64,000 bases of DNA from NCBI GenBank assembly GCA_027943335.1, contig BSBK01001870.1, positions 496,001 through 560,000 on the forward strand, given 5' to 3'. A program made the translations under genes and the position numbers. The notes under the pieces were generated by a model that was given only the letters and a program-made list of their open reading frames with translations, was not told where the DNA came from and ran no database searches. Shown piece by piece: positions 25,325 to 38,149 of the stretch. The first letter of the stretch is position 1; each line of letters starts with the position of its first letter. The stretch is from Chamaecyparis obtusa. Lineage: Eukaryota; Streptophyta; Pinopsida; Cupressales; Cupressaceae.

Positions 25325-25336
25325 AAGAGGGGCAAA
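25325..25336 (+). promoter_or_regulatory. Polypurine tract of Gypsy1
   Basis: AAGAGGGGCAAA lies directly before the TGTATACACC start of the 3' LTR, the expected position for the plus-strand primer. One C interrupts the run. Confidence 0.8.
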
Positions 25337-26250
25337 TGTATACACCTAAAAATGGTCATCTAGACTATTAGCCCCTTTTGCTAAATCACTAATTGCTTAT
25401 TCTTGATCAAATCCTAGCTCTATCATTTATTTGATTATTTTCTATGGGCTAACCATCTTATCCTAAGTCTTTATTTAATTAAAAGGAATATTTCCTCCCT
25501 TTTTAAATAAATAAAAGCTCCCACTTTTCCTCTTATCCTAAGTTGCACAAATAAAGCATTATTCTTATTTTATAAAAAGGAAAAAAACACTTTTTGTCTC
25601 ATATGGACACAAAAGTCAACTCTTATTTTCTCATTGGAGGATATTTGTACACATGGATTGCTCCTCTTTTAAGCTCCACCCTTGATTAAATTTTTTACCT
25701 CTTAATCTCCATGGTCCATTCCTTCTCATTTCCTTTAAAAGAAGAGCTCTCTTCTTCATTCTAGATCCCCAACTTTTTATGCTAACTTTATGCTGCAAGT
25801 TTTCTAGGTCACTTTGGAGCTTTTGAAGATTTGGAGCATTCTTGCATTCTACATCTCATTCTTGCATTCTTAGCTTAGCTTCATATTTATGCTTTCTTAG
25901 ATTAGCTTCATTTTTATGCTCTAGATTAGCTCATATAGATTAATTAGCTTGGGTTGTAACACTTGCATATTTCCTTTCATAGCTTAACTCGCATTTCCAT
26001 TTCTAATATAGTTGCATTGCATTTTCATTCTTGATTCTTGAAGATATTGGCATTCTTGCCCTTGTCTTCATTGAATCTCCCATTGCATGGTTTACTAGCA
26101 AGGTTATAGGCTAAATAGCTCTAGCTGAGAGCATTCTTAAAACCCTTGCACTCCATGCCTAGGGAGCTATGGATCGATTTGTGAGGGGCTCATTCTTGAG
26201 TTTCATTGCATGTAATGATCCATAGAAGTGTGACACATTTATAGCACACA
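25337..26250 (+). repeat. 3' LTR of Gypsy1
   Basis: A 914-bp LTR matching 15745-16657. It ends GCACACA at 26250 and is followed by the second CACTG duplication and in-phase satellite. Confidence 0.93.
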
Positions 26251-29200
26251 CACTGTACTGACTTCCTTACTTTGACCAAACTCTGACCTTCTCTATCTTG
26301 AAAAGAGAGGCTCCATTTTTCAAGATTCAAGGTATTTTTTCAGTTCATCTCGACTAGATCTCTGATTTGAGACCACTTTCACTAAATTTTGAAATCGTCA
26401 AATTTTTAGCTACAAACACTATCATGACTTCCTTGCTTTGACCAAACTTTGACCGTCTCTATCTTGAGAAGAGAGGCTCTGTTTGACAAGATTCAAGATA
26501 TTTTTTGGTTCATCTTGATGAGATCTTCGATTTGAGACCACTTTCACCATATTTTGAAATGGTCAAATTTTTAGCTATGAACACTTTACTACCTTTATTT
26601 GCTTTGAACAAATTTTAACCATCCGTATCTTGAGAAGAGAGGCTCTATTTTTTAAGATTTAAGGTGTTTTTGGGTTTATCTCGACGAGATCTTCAATTTG
26701 AGATCACTATAACTACATTTGGATATGGTAAATTTTTTTGCTACAAACACTATACTAACTTCCTTGCTTTGACTATACTTTGGCAATCCATATCTTGAGA
26801 AGAGAGGCTCCATTTTGCCAGATTCAAGGTATTTTTTGGTTCATCTCAACAAGATCTTCGATTTGAGACCACTTTCACCAAATTTGGAAACGGTCAATTT
26901 TTTAGCTATGAACATTATGATGACTTCCTTGCTTTGGCCAAACTTTGATCGTCTGTATCTTGAGAAGACATGCTCCATTTTTCAAGATTCAAGAATTTTT
27001 TTGGTTCATCTTGATGAGATCATCGATTTGAAAGCACTTTCACCAGATTTGGAAATGGTCAAAATTTTAGCTATGAACACTGTACTGACTTTCTTACTTT
27101 GACCAAACTTTGACCTTCTGTATGTTGAGAAGAGACGTTCTATTTTTCAAGATATAAGATATTTTTATGTTCATCTCGACAAGCTCTTCAATTTGAGACC
27201 TCTTTCACTATACTAATTTCCTTGCTTTGACAAAAATTTGACCGTCTGTATCTTGAGAAGAGAGGCTCCATTTTTCAAGATTCAAGGTATTTTTTGGTCA
27301 TGTCGACGAGATCTTCGATTTGAGACCACTATCACCAGATTTAGAAATGGTTAAAATTTCTAGTTATGAACACTGTATTGACTTCCTTTCTTTGACCAAA
27401 CTTTGATCGTCCATATCATGAGAAGAGAGGCTCTATTTTTCAAGATTCAAAGTGTTTTCTGGTTCATCTCGATGAGATGTTCGATTTGAAACAATTTTCA
27501 CCACATTTGGAAATGGTCAAATTTTTAGCTACGAACATTATACTAACTTCCTTGCATTGACCAAAATTGATAATCCGTATCTCTAGAAGAGAGGCTCTAT
27601 TTTTTAAAATTCAGGGTATTTTTTGGTTCATCTCGAGGAGACCTTCGATTTGAGACCACTTTCACTAGGTTTTGAAACGGTCAAATTTTTAGCTACGAAC
27701 ACTGCATTGACTTCCTCGCTTTAACCAAACTTTGACCGTCCATATCTAGATAAGAGAGGCTCCATTTTTCAAGATACATGATGTTTTTTTGATCATCTCC
27801 ATGAGCTCTTCAATTTGAGACCACTTTCAATAGAATTGGAAACAGTCAAATTTTTAGCTAGGAATACTATCCTGACTTGCTTACTTTGATAAAATTTTGG
27901 TCGTCTGTATTACTAGAATAGAGGCACCCTTTTTTAAGATTCAAAGTATTTTTTGGTTTAATTCAATGAGATCTTCGATTTGAGACCACTTTCACTAGAT
28001 TTGGATATAGTCAAATTTTTAGCTACGAACATTATACTGACTTCTTTGCTTTGTCCAAACTTTGACTTCCATATCTTGAGAAGAGAGGCTCCATTTTCCA
28101 AGATTCAAGGTGTTTTTTGTTCATCTCGATGAAATTTTCAATTTGAGACCACTTTCACCATATTTGGAAATGGTTAAATTTTTAGCTAGAAACACTGTAT
28201 TGACTTCCTTGCTTTGACAAAACTTGGACTGTCGTATTTTGAGAAGAGAGGCTCCATTTTTCAAGGTTCAAGGTGTTTTTTGGTTCATCTCGAGGAGATA
28301 TTTGATCTAAGACCACTTTCACCAGATTTGAAAACGGTCAATTTTTTTAGCTACAAGTATTGTATTGACTTTCTTACATTGATGAAAGTTTGACCGTTTG
28401 TATCTTGAGAAGAGGCTCTGGTTTTTAAGATTCAAGGTATTTTTTGGTTCATCTCGACGAGATTTTTGATTTGAGACCACTTTTACCAGATTTGGAAAGG
28501 GTCAAATTTTTAGCTACTAACACTGTAAGGACTTCCTTGCTTTGACCAAACTTTGAGCATTCATATCTTGAGAAGAGATGCTCTATTCTTCAAGATTCAA
28601 TGTCTTTTTTGGTTCATCTTAATGAGATCTTTGATTTGAGAGCACTTTCACCAGAAACGGTCAAATTTTTAGCTACAAACACTATACTGACTTCCTTGCT
28701 TTGACAAAACTTTGATCCTCCCTATCTTGAGAAAAAAATTTATTTTTCAACATTCAAAAATTTTTTTGGTTCATTTTGACGAGATCTTCGATTTGTGACT
28801 ACTTTCACTATACTAATTTCCTTACTTTGACCAAAGTTTGACCATCCGTATCTTAAGAAGAGAGACTCCCTTTTTCAAGATTCAAGGTGTTTTTTGGTTC
28901 ATCTTGATGAGATCTTCGATTTGAGACCACTTTCACCAGATTTGAAAATGGTTAAATTTTTATCTACAAACACTATACTGACTTCTTTGCTTTGACCAAA
29001 CTTTGATGGTCCGTATCTTGGGAAGAGAGGCTCCATTTTTTAAGATTCAAAGTATTTTTGGGTTTATCTCGACGAGATCTTCGATTTGAGACCACTTTCA
29101 CCACATTTGGAAATGGTCAAATTTTTAGTTACGAACACTGTACTGACTTCCTTACTTTGACCAAACTTTGACTGTCCGTATCTCTAGAAGAGAGACTCCA

Positions 29201-32200
29201 TTTTTCAAGATTCAAGGTATTTTTTAATTCATCTCAAGGAGATCTTTGATTTGAGACCACTTTCACCAGATTTGGAAACGGTCTAATTTTTAGCTACGAA
29301 CATTGTACTGACTTCCTTGCTTTGACCAAACTTTGACCATACATCTCTTGAAAAGAGAGGCTCTATTTTTCAAGATTCAAGGTGTTTTTTGGTTCATCTC
29401 AACAAGATCTTCAACCTGAGACCACTTTCACTAGGTTAAAAATTGGTTAAATTTTTAGCAACAAACATTGTACTGACTTCCTTATTTTGACCAAATTTTG
29501 ACCGTTTGTATCTTGAGAAGAGAGACTCTATTTTTTAAGATTGAAAGTATTTTTTGGTTCATCTCGACAAGATCTTTGATTTGAGACCACTTTCACTAGA
29601 TTTGGAAACGGTTAAATTTTTAGCTATGAACACTGTATTGACTTCCTTGCTTTGACCAAACTTTGACCGTTCGTATCTTGAGAAGAGAGGTTTCATTTTT
29701 TAAGATTCAAGGTGTTTTTTGGTTCATCTCAATAAGATCTTCAATTTGAGACCACTTTCACTAGATTTTAAAATGGTCAAATTTTAAGCTACGAACACTG
29801 TACAAACTTACTTGCTTTGACCAAACTTTGACAGTCTGTATCTTGAGAAGAGAAGTTTTGTTCTGCAAGATTCAAGGTGTTTTTTGGTTCATCTTGACAA
29901 GATCTTCAATTTGAAACTACTTTCATCAGATTTGAAAATGGTTAAAATTTTAGCTATGAAAACTGTACTAAATTCCTTACTTTGACCAAACTTTGACCGT
30001 ACGTATGTTGAAAGGAGAGGGTCCGTTCTTCAAGATTCAAGGTGGTTTTTGGTTCATCTCAATGAGATCTTTGATTTGAGACCACTTTAACCAAATTTTG
30101 AAATGGTCAAATTTTTAGCTACGGACACTATACTAACTTCCTTTCTTTGACTAAACTTTGACCATCCATATCTCAGAAGAGAGGCTTCACTTTTCAAAAT
30201 TCAAGGTATTTTTTGGCTCATCTCGAGGAGATCTTCGGTTTCAGACCATTTTAACCAAATTTGGAAATGGTCAAATTTTTAGCTACGAACACTGTACTGA
30301 ATTTCTTGATTTAATCAAGCTTTGACCGTCCTTCTCTTGATAGAAGAGGCACATTTTTGAAAATTCAAGGTGTATTTTGGTTCGTCTTGGTGATATCTTT
30401 GATGTAAGACCACTTTCACCAAATTTGAAAACTATCAAATTTTTAGCTACAAACACTGTACTGACTTCCTTGCTCTGACCAAACTTTGACCATCCGTATC
30501 TTGTGAAGAGAGGGTCCATTTTTTAAGATTCAAAATGTTTTTTTGTTCATCTTGATGAGATATTTGATTTGAGACCACTTTCACCAAATTTGAAAATGTT
30601 TAAATTTTTAGCTACGAACACTATACTGACTTCCTTGCTTTGGCCAAACTTTGACCTTCCGTATCTTGAGAAGAGAGGCTCCATTTTTTAAGATTCAAGG
30701 TGTTTTTTGGTTCATCTTAACGAGATCTTCGATTTGAGAACACTATCACTAGAGTTGGAAATGGTCAAATTTTTAACTACAAATACTGTACTAACTTCCT
30801 TTCTTTGACCAAACTTTAACCATCCCTATCTTCAGAAGAGGCTTTGATTTTTAAGATTCAATATATTTTTTGGTTCATCTTGACGAGCTCTTCGATTTGA
30901 GACCACTTCCACCAGATTTGGAAATAGTCAAATTTTTAGCTACTAGCACTGTTCTGACTTCCTTACTTTATACAAACTTTGATTGTCCGTATCTTGAGAA
31001 GAGAGGCTTCATTTTTCAAGATTCAAGGTGTTTTTGGCTCATCTCGAGGAGATCTTTAATATGAGACCACTTTCACCATGTTTGGAAATGATTAAATTTT
31101 TAGGTACGAACATTGTACTGACTTCCTTCCTTTCATCAAACTTTGACCATCCGTCTCTTGAGAAGAGAGACTCTATTTTTCAACATTCAAGGTGTTTTTT
31201 GGTTCATCTTGACAAGATCTTTGATTTGAGACCACTTTCACCTTATTTTGAAATGGTCAAATTTTTAGCTGCAAACACTGTACTGACTTCCTTGCTTTGA
31301 CCAACCTTTGATCATCTGTATCTTGAGAAGAGAGGCTCCCTTTTTGAAGATTCAAGGTGCTTTTTGGCTCATGTCGACGAGAGTTTGCATTTGTGACCAC
31401 TTTCACCAAATTTTGAAATGGTCAAATTTTTAGCTATGAACACTGTACTGACTTCCTTATTTTGACCAAACTTCTACTATCCGTATGTTGAGAAGAGAGG
31501 CTCCATTTTTTAAGATTCAAGGTATTTTTTTGGTTCATCTTGACGAGATCTTTGATTTGAGACCACTTTGACCAGATTTGGAAATGGTCAAATTTTTAGT
31601 TATGAACACTGTACTGACTTCCTTGCTTTGACCAAAATTTGACTGTTTGTAAATTGAGAAGAGAGACTCATTCTTACAGGTTCAAGGTGCTTTTTGGTTC
31701 TTCTCGACAAGCTCTATGATTTGAGACCACTTTCACCAGATTTGAAAATGGTCAAATTTCTAGCTACGAATCCAGTGCTGACTTCCTTGCTTTAACCAAA
31801 ATTTGACCATTCGTATCTTGACAAGAGAGGCTCCATTTTTAGAGTACTTTCACTAGATTTGGAAATGGTCAAATTTTTAGATATGAACGCTGTATTGGCT
31901 TCCCTAGGTTGACAAAAGTTTGACCGTCTGTATCTTGAGAAGAGAGGCTCCATTTTTTAAGATTCAAAGCATTTTTTGGTTCATCTCGATGAGATCTTTG
32001 ATTTGAAAATGGTTAAAGTTTTAGCTACGAACATTGTACTGACTTCCGTGCTTTCACCAAACTCTGACCGTCCATTTCTTGAGAAGAGAGGCTCCGTTCT
32101 TCAAGATTCAAGGTGTTTTTTGGTTCATCTCGACGAGATCATCAATTTGAGACCAATTTCATGAGATTTGGAAACGGTCAAATTTTTAGCTACGAACACT

Positions 32201-35200
32201 GTACTAACTTCCTTGCTTTGACCAAACTTTAATCATCCGTATCTTGAGAAGAGAGGTTCCATTTTTTAAGATTCAAGGTATTTTTTGATTCATTTTGATG
32301 AGCTCTTCGATTTGAGACCACTTTCACCAGATTTGAAAATAGTCAAATTTTTAGTTATAGACAATGTACTAACTTCCTTCTTTGACTAAACTTTGACTGT
32401 CCCTATTTTGAGAAGAGGCTCCATTTTTCAAGATTCAAGGTGTTTTTTGGTTCATCTTGACGAGATCTTCTATCTAAGACCACTTTCACCATATTTAGAA
32501 ATAATCAAATTTTTAGCACCAAACACTGTACCGACTTCCTTGCTTTAACCAAACTTTGACCGTCCATATCTTGAGAAGAGAGGCTCTATTTTTTAAAATT
32601 CAAGGTATTTTTTCGTTCATCTTGATGAGATTTTTAATTTGAGAACACTTTCACTAGATTTGGAAATGGTCATATTTTTAGCTACGAACACTATACTGAC
32701 TTCCTTGCTTTGACCAAACTTTGACCGTTCGTATCTTGAGAAGAGAGGCTTCCTTTTTCAAGATTTGAGGTGTTTTTTGGACCATCTCAATGAGATCTTC
32801 AATTTCAGACCACTTTCACCAAATTTGGAAATGATTAAATTTTTCACTACGAACACTGTACTAACTTCTTTGCTTTGACCAAACTTAGACCGTCTGTATC
32901 TTGAGAAGAGAGACTCCATTTTTAAAGATTCATGGTGTTTTTTGCTTTATCTCGATGATATCTTTGATTTGAGACCAATTTTACCACATTTGGAAATGGT
33001 TAAATTTTTAGTTGCAAACACTGTACTGACTTCCTTGCTTTGACCGAACTTTGACCGTCTGTATCTTGAGAAGAGGCTTCTTTTTTCAAGATTCAAGGTG
33101 TTTTTTGATTCATCTTGATGAGATCTTCAATTTGAGACCATTTTCACCACATTTGGAAATAGTTAAATTTTTAGCTACGAACACTATAGTAACTTCCTTT
33201 TCTTTGACCAAACTTTGACTGTCCATATCTTGAGAAGAGAGGCTCCATTTTTTAAGATTCAGGATGGTTTTTAGTTCATCTCGATGAGATCTTCAATTTG
33301 AGACCACTTTCATCAGATTTGGAAATGGTGAAATTTTTAGCTACAAACAGTATATTGACTTCCTTACTTTGACTAAACTTTGACCATTTGTATCTTGAGA
33401 AGAGATGCTCAATTCTTCAAGATTCAAAGTGTTTTTTGGTTCATCTCAATGAGATTTTCAGTTTGAGACCACTTTCATTAGATTTAGAAACAGTCAAAGT
33501 TTTAGCTATTAACATTGTATTGACTTCCTTGCTTTGAATAAATTTTGACTATCCGTATCTTAAGAAGAGATGCTCCATTTTTTAAGATTCAAGATGTTTT
33601 TTGGTTTATGTCGACGAGATCTTCGATTTGAGACCACTTTAACCTCATTTGAAAATGTTCAAATTTATAGCTACAAACACTATTAGGTTGTTTACTTTGA
33701 CCAAACTTTGACCATCTGTATCTTGAGAATAGAGGCTCAATTTTTTTAAGATTCAAGGTGTTTTTTGGTTCATCTTGAATAGATATTTGATTGAGACTAG
33801 TTTGACCAGATTTGGAAATGGTCAAATTTTTAGCTACGAACACTGTACTGATTTCCTTGCTTTGACCAAATTTTAACCATTCGTATCTTGAGAAGAGGCT
33901 CTATTTTCTAAGATTCATGGTGTTTTTTGGTTCATATTGACGAGATCTTCAGTTTGAGACCACTTTTACCAGATTTGAAAATGGTTAAATTTTTAGCTAC
34001 AAACACTGTACTCACTTCCTTGCTTTGACCAAACTTTGACCATCCGTATCTTGAGAAGAGAGGCTCCATTTTTTAAGATTCAAGGTGTTTTTTGGTTCAT
34101 CTCAACGAGATCTTTGATTTGAGACCACTTTCAATAGATTTGGAAATGGTTGAATTTCTAGCTACAAACACTACAGTGACTTCCTTACTTTGACCAAACT
34201 TTAACCATCCGTATCTTGAAAAGAGAGGCTCCGTTCTTCAAGATTCAATGTGGTTTTTGGTTCATCTCGATGAGATCTTCCATTTGAGACCACTTTCATT
34301 AGATTTGGAAATGGTCAAATTTTTAACTACAAACATTGTACTGACTTCCTTGCTTTAACCAAACTTTGACCATCTGTATCTTTAGAAGAGAGGCTCCATT
34401 CTTCAAGATTCAAGGTGTTTTTTGGTTCATCTCAATGAGATCTTTGATTTGAGACCACTTTCACCGAATTTGGAAATGGTCAAATTTTTAACTATGAATA
34501 CTGTACTAATTTCCTTACTTTGACCAAACTTTGATCATCTGTATCTTTAGAGGAGAGGCTCTATTTTTCAAGATTAAAGGTATTTTTTCATTTGTCTCGA
34601 CTAGATCTTCGATTTGAGACCACTTTCACCTCATTTAGAAACATTCAAATTTATAGCTATGAACATTGTACTGAATTCCTTGCTTCGATCAAACATTAAC
34701 CGTCCGTATCTTGAGAAGAGATGCTTCTTTTTTAAAGATTCAAGGTGTTTTTTGGTTTATCTCGACAAGATTTTTGATTTGAGACACTTTCACCACATTT
34801 GGAACAATCAAATTTTTTGCTACGAACACTGTACTGACTTCCTTGCTTTGACCAAACTTAGACCGTCCGTATCCTGAGAAGAGAGGCTCCATTTTTCAAG
34901 ATTCAAGGTGTTTTTTGATTTATCTTGCCGAGATCTTTGATTTGAGACCACTTTCACCACATTTAAAAATGGTCAAATTTTTAGCTACGAACACTATACT
35001 AACTTCCTTCTTTTGATGAAACTTTGACCATTCGTATCTTGAGAAGAGAGGCTTCTCTTTCCAAGATTCTAGGTGTTTTTTGGTTCATCTCGATGAGATC
35101 GTTGATTTGAAACCACTTTATCCAGATTTGGAAATGGTTAAATTTTTAGCTACAAACACTATACTGACTTCTTTGCTTTGACCAAAATTTGACCATCTGT

Positions 35201-35609
35201 ATCTTGGGAAGAGAGGCTTCATTTTTTAAGATTGAAGGTGTTTTTTGTTTCATCTCGAATCTTTGATTTGAGACCACTTTCACCAAATTTATAAATGGTC
35301 AAATTTTTAGCTACAAACATTGTACTGACTTCCTTGATTTGACCAAAGTTTAATAGTTCGTATTTTGAGAAGAGAGGCTCTATTTTTCAAGATTCATGGT
35401 GTTTTTGTTCATCTCTACGAGATCTTTGATTTGAGACCAATTTTATCATATTTTAAAATGGTCAATTTTTTAGCGACGAACACTGTACTGACTTCCTTGC
35501 TTTGACCAAACTTTCACCATCTATATTTTGAGAAGAGAGGTTTGATTTTTCAAGGTTCAAGGTTCAAGGTGTTTTTTGGTTCACCTAGATGAGATCTTCA
35601 ATTTGAGAC
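26251..35609. repeat. 165-bp satellite array, right segment
   Basis: The same tandem monomer continues for about 9.36 kb. Short monomers of the 128-bp class lie at 27099-27226 and about 28701-28826 (126 bp with extra indels). Other internal deletions are visible near 31840, where a segment between CCATTTTT and the ACTTTCAC block is lost, and near 32000. A CAAGGTT triplication lies near 35551. The array is truncated at 35609 within TTTGAGAC by the 5' LTR of Gypsy2, so its true right end is outside the window. Confidence 0.97.
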
Positions 35610-36849
35610 TGTAATACCCCAAAAATGGGCTGTAAGTTCATTAACCTCCTATATCGACACATCAAACAAAATCGACATCAAAGTCCTAACCTAAGGCACA
35701 TCTGCACATTATCAAATCTTAATTGATTATCCTAAATTCTGCATCGGGGAATATTCCTTATTCCTATTTATCATAATTATCTTTAATTTAATGATTATTT
35801 GGCGATAAATCCTATTTATCCTAAAGTTTGATTAATTAAATATTTAATTAATTAGATTTAATACTGCCACTTAATTATTTAATTGGATTTAATTATATTT
35901 ATTCCTAAATTGTATTATTTCATTTTGACAATAAATCAAATATCTTATGACTAATTGATTAAATTCTTATTTAATTAATTAATGTCAATTGTCAAATTTA
36001 ATAATATAGTTTTTGAATAAAAGTTTGATTTAATAATTGATTAACCCATAAATCAATTATTTTATTTTTTAAAAATTTATTAAAGTTGAGGATAAATCAC
36101 TTTATTTATTTAATTAATTCATAATTAATTATGCACATCCCAAAAATAGTTAAACTTTAAATCAGAAAATCAATTCAAGTTGTTTTAAAAATAAACTCAA
36201 CTCTTTTTGAGTTGAAAGCTGATCTCAACTTCTGATTTAAATCAAAAAGCTAATTTGCATGATTTTGTGAGTTAATCTATCTCTTAATTTTTGATAGCTC
36301 AAAAATCAACCTGAGTTTATCAAGAGTGATTTATGGCTTTTTCCATGCACCTCCAAAGTCTTGGATTTCTATAAATTAAGGCCTTAGCTCTTCATTTTGG
36401 ATCCATCCATCCACGAATTGCATCCTCACGCTGTCGAATTGGTGATCGAAGAATCCATCTTTGTGAATCCAAGCTGTTGTGAGATTTTCATTATTTTAAG
36501 TATTCATATCATTTAGCATATCATTGTTAGATTAATTGCATGTTATATCAGTTTCTCATATAGAATAGATTCATATCAATTTGTTTCATCTTATTGCATA
36601 GAAAATAAAAAATATAGATTAATTTACATTCATCTCATATCTAGATTCTGCATTCAAATCTTTCGTTTAGGTGTCATCAAGGTCATTGATCTCGGTCCAA
36701 TCTGAGAATACATACTCGCATCTACTAGAAGGGAGTAAATCACTTGGTTAGATTAGTTTCCATTTCACTGCATGATTTTGATTTCTGCTAACCTCTAATA
36801 TTTTACTGAAGTGTTGTGTCTATAGCTAGGTACAAAATTCACACACACA
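35610..36849 (+). repeat. 5' LTR of Gypsy2
   Basis: A 1240-bp LTR from TGTAATACCCC to CACACACA. The end was set by analogy with Gypsy1: LTR, four bases, then the PBS-like sequence. It is very AT-rich, with many TTAATTAA-type stretches. No partner LTR lies inside the window, so the right boundary is an inference. Confidence 0.75.
36369..36377 (+). promoter_or_regulatory. Candidate TATA box in the Gypsy2 LTR
   Basis: CTATAAATT lies about 470 bp before the LTR end and about 30 bp before CTTCATTTTGGATCC. A comparable TCTTCATTCTAGATCC follows TTTTAAAAG in the Gypsy1 LTR. Position and sequence fit a core promoter; the start site is inferred. Confidence 0.45.
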
Positions 36850-36853
36850 TTTC

Positions 36854-36871
36854 TAGCACCCACTGTGGGGC
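36854..36871 (+). promoter_or_regulatory. Primer-binding site region of Gypsy2
   Basis: TAGCACCCACTGTGGGGC lies four bases after the LTR and matches the Gypsy1 PBS region except at two positions, both explicable as transitions. Confidence 0.6.
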
Positions 36872-38129
36872 CTTGAAACAGGTTTCCATTCAATTTCTAT
36901 CAATTTCTATCATCTTCTTGTCATTTTCTGTTCCAAGTTGCAATTTTTAATTTCTGTCCATATAATTTTCGTATGAGTTTTGTCAGAAACTTGTATCAGG
37001 AGGTACCCACTATCATACGATAGTTGATTTGATCGAGGATGGTACCATCAGAAACATAATGTTGTTTGGAAGCTCTTTTGTCGTATGATCTGATACCCAT
37101 TATCGTATGAGTTTTTGGATTGTTGTCTGGTATGTGACACTGTCGTACGAGTTTCAGTCCTAGGTTTCAATTATCGTTTCACTTTTTCAACCAATTTTCC
37201 AGATTTGGATTGACAGCTAACATTAACAATTGAAATTTTCTATTTCTGATTAATTTCTGTTGATTTTGATTGGGAAAAGCGTGAGAGTTGCTAAAAATAG
37301 GTAAAAATCTACTAAGTGCATTGCGAGAAATTTAGGTAATCTTCTTAGCTGATAACATTTTGATTTGGACTAAAACAAACTCTTGCATGTTAAGCTTGTG
37401 TGACCTTTATTGCTTTCATATCACAAATTTCATTTTGGGCTATAAAAATGAACATAGATTTGCTTTTTAGCATCTTTGTTACACATAGTAAATAGGCCCT
37501 ATGAACACTATTTGTGGTTCTTGAGAGAGTGGGTTTCCAATGAAACTCTTCTCAATGAAGGAACCTTTGTAGGTAGGGAGGTTACTGAGAGCGTCTCACG
37601 TTCTACTAGATTTGTGTGTCTTCAACTTTTGATTGATACATTCTCTCTCTGGAGAGGTTGATAGATCATAAGTGGTTGACATCATAGATCTTTGTGAGAT
37701 AATCTTGGTCTTAGCATGTCAGATTAATCTGTCTACTTTATTTGGGTTAAAAGTGAAAAGGCTAGAGGACTATGCTCTACTCCCTTTTTGGGTAGTACCA
37801 AAAACTCAGATCCTTGAATCTGGAACCAGTCTCCATGTGGTATCTTTTGTGAGTCACCTTTAGAGAGGGTTAACTATAGTGGACATTCCCTTAATTGGGT
37901 CAACCACGTTGATGAAACCTCAAGCGGTAATAGCAATTTTCACCGTGGTAGCAGCAACCGCTATATAAATGTCCTTGTGGAGGAAATCTTCATAGGTGTG
38001 GTCTCTTGTTGGGTTGTCAGATCTCCCTAGCAGCTCCTGATTGATTAATTTCTTGGACTGTGTCAAAACCCTAGTGCACCTAGATTTGAGTTTTCCCTCT
38101 TGAGATCATAAAAGTTGCAGAGGCAGACC
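36872..38129 (+). other. Leader of Gypsy2, first part
   Basis: Untranslated leader with no supported gene. Palindromic TCGTACGA and variants such as TCGTATGA and TCATACGA cluster from about 36968 to 37160, and again near 48765-48945 on the far side of the hAT insertion. A segment with ATGCTCTACTCCC and TTTTTGGGTAGTACCAAAAA near 37770-37808 parallels the repeated block in the Gypsy1 leader. Confidence 0.6.
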
Positions 38130-38137
38130 ATTACTAC
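38130..38137. repeat. Target-site duplication ATTACTAC (left) of the hAT element
   Basis: The 8-bp ATTACTAC precedes TAGGGATTT and recurs at 48367-48374 after the terminal ATCCCTG. An 8-bp duplication is characteristic of hAT transposons. Confidence 0.92.
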
Positions 38138-38149
38138 TAGGGATTTTTT

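Larger units (their letters stand above)
15745..26250 (+). mobile_element. Tat-type Ty3/gypsy element lacking RT and integrase core (Gypsy1)
   Basis: A 10506-bp element with paired LTRs starting TGTATACACC and ending GCACACA, flanked by CACTG at 15740-15744 and 26251-26255. It keeps the LTRs, PBS, polypurine tract, a 2.5-kb leader, gag, protease and a long linker. The RT, first RNase H and most of the second RNase H are missing, and so is the integrase core. Homology to the fuller element downstream (54425-61882) shows this. The linker runs straight into the end of the aRNase H region near 22.8 kb, and the integrase zinc-finger region runs straight into the integrase C-terminus near 23.29 kb. 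The layout recalls TR-GAG elements, which depend on a helper for reverse transcription. The LTRs differ at about 30 of 913 positions by eye, mostly transitions. Confidence 0.93.

Noticed and set aside
887..35609. Many small open frames in the satellite (for example 3452-3727 plus, 26815-27102 plus, 33589-33843 minus)
   Set aside because: They are translations of the repeat unit, occur in several frames and share one repetitive peptide pattern. None has a start or codon signal independent of the repeat.
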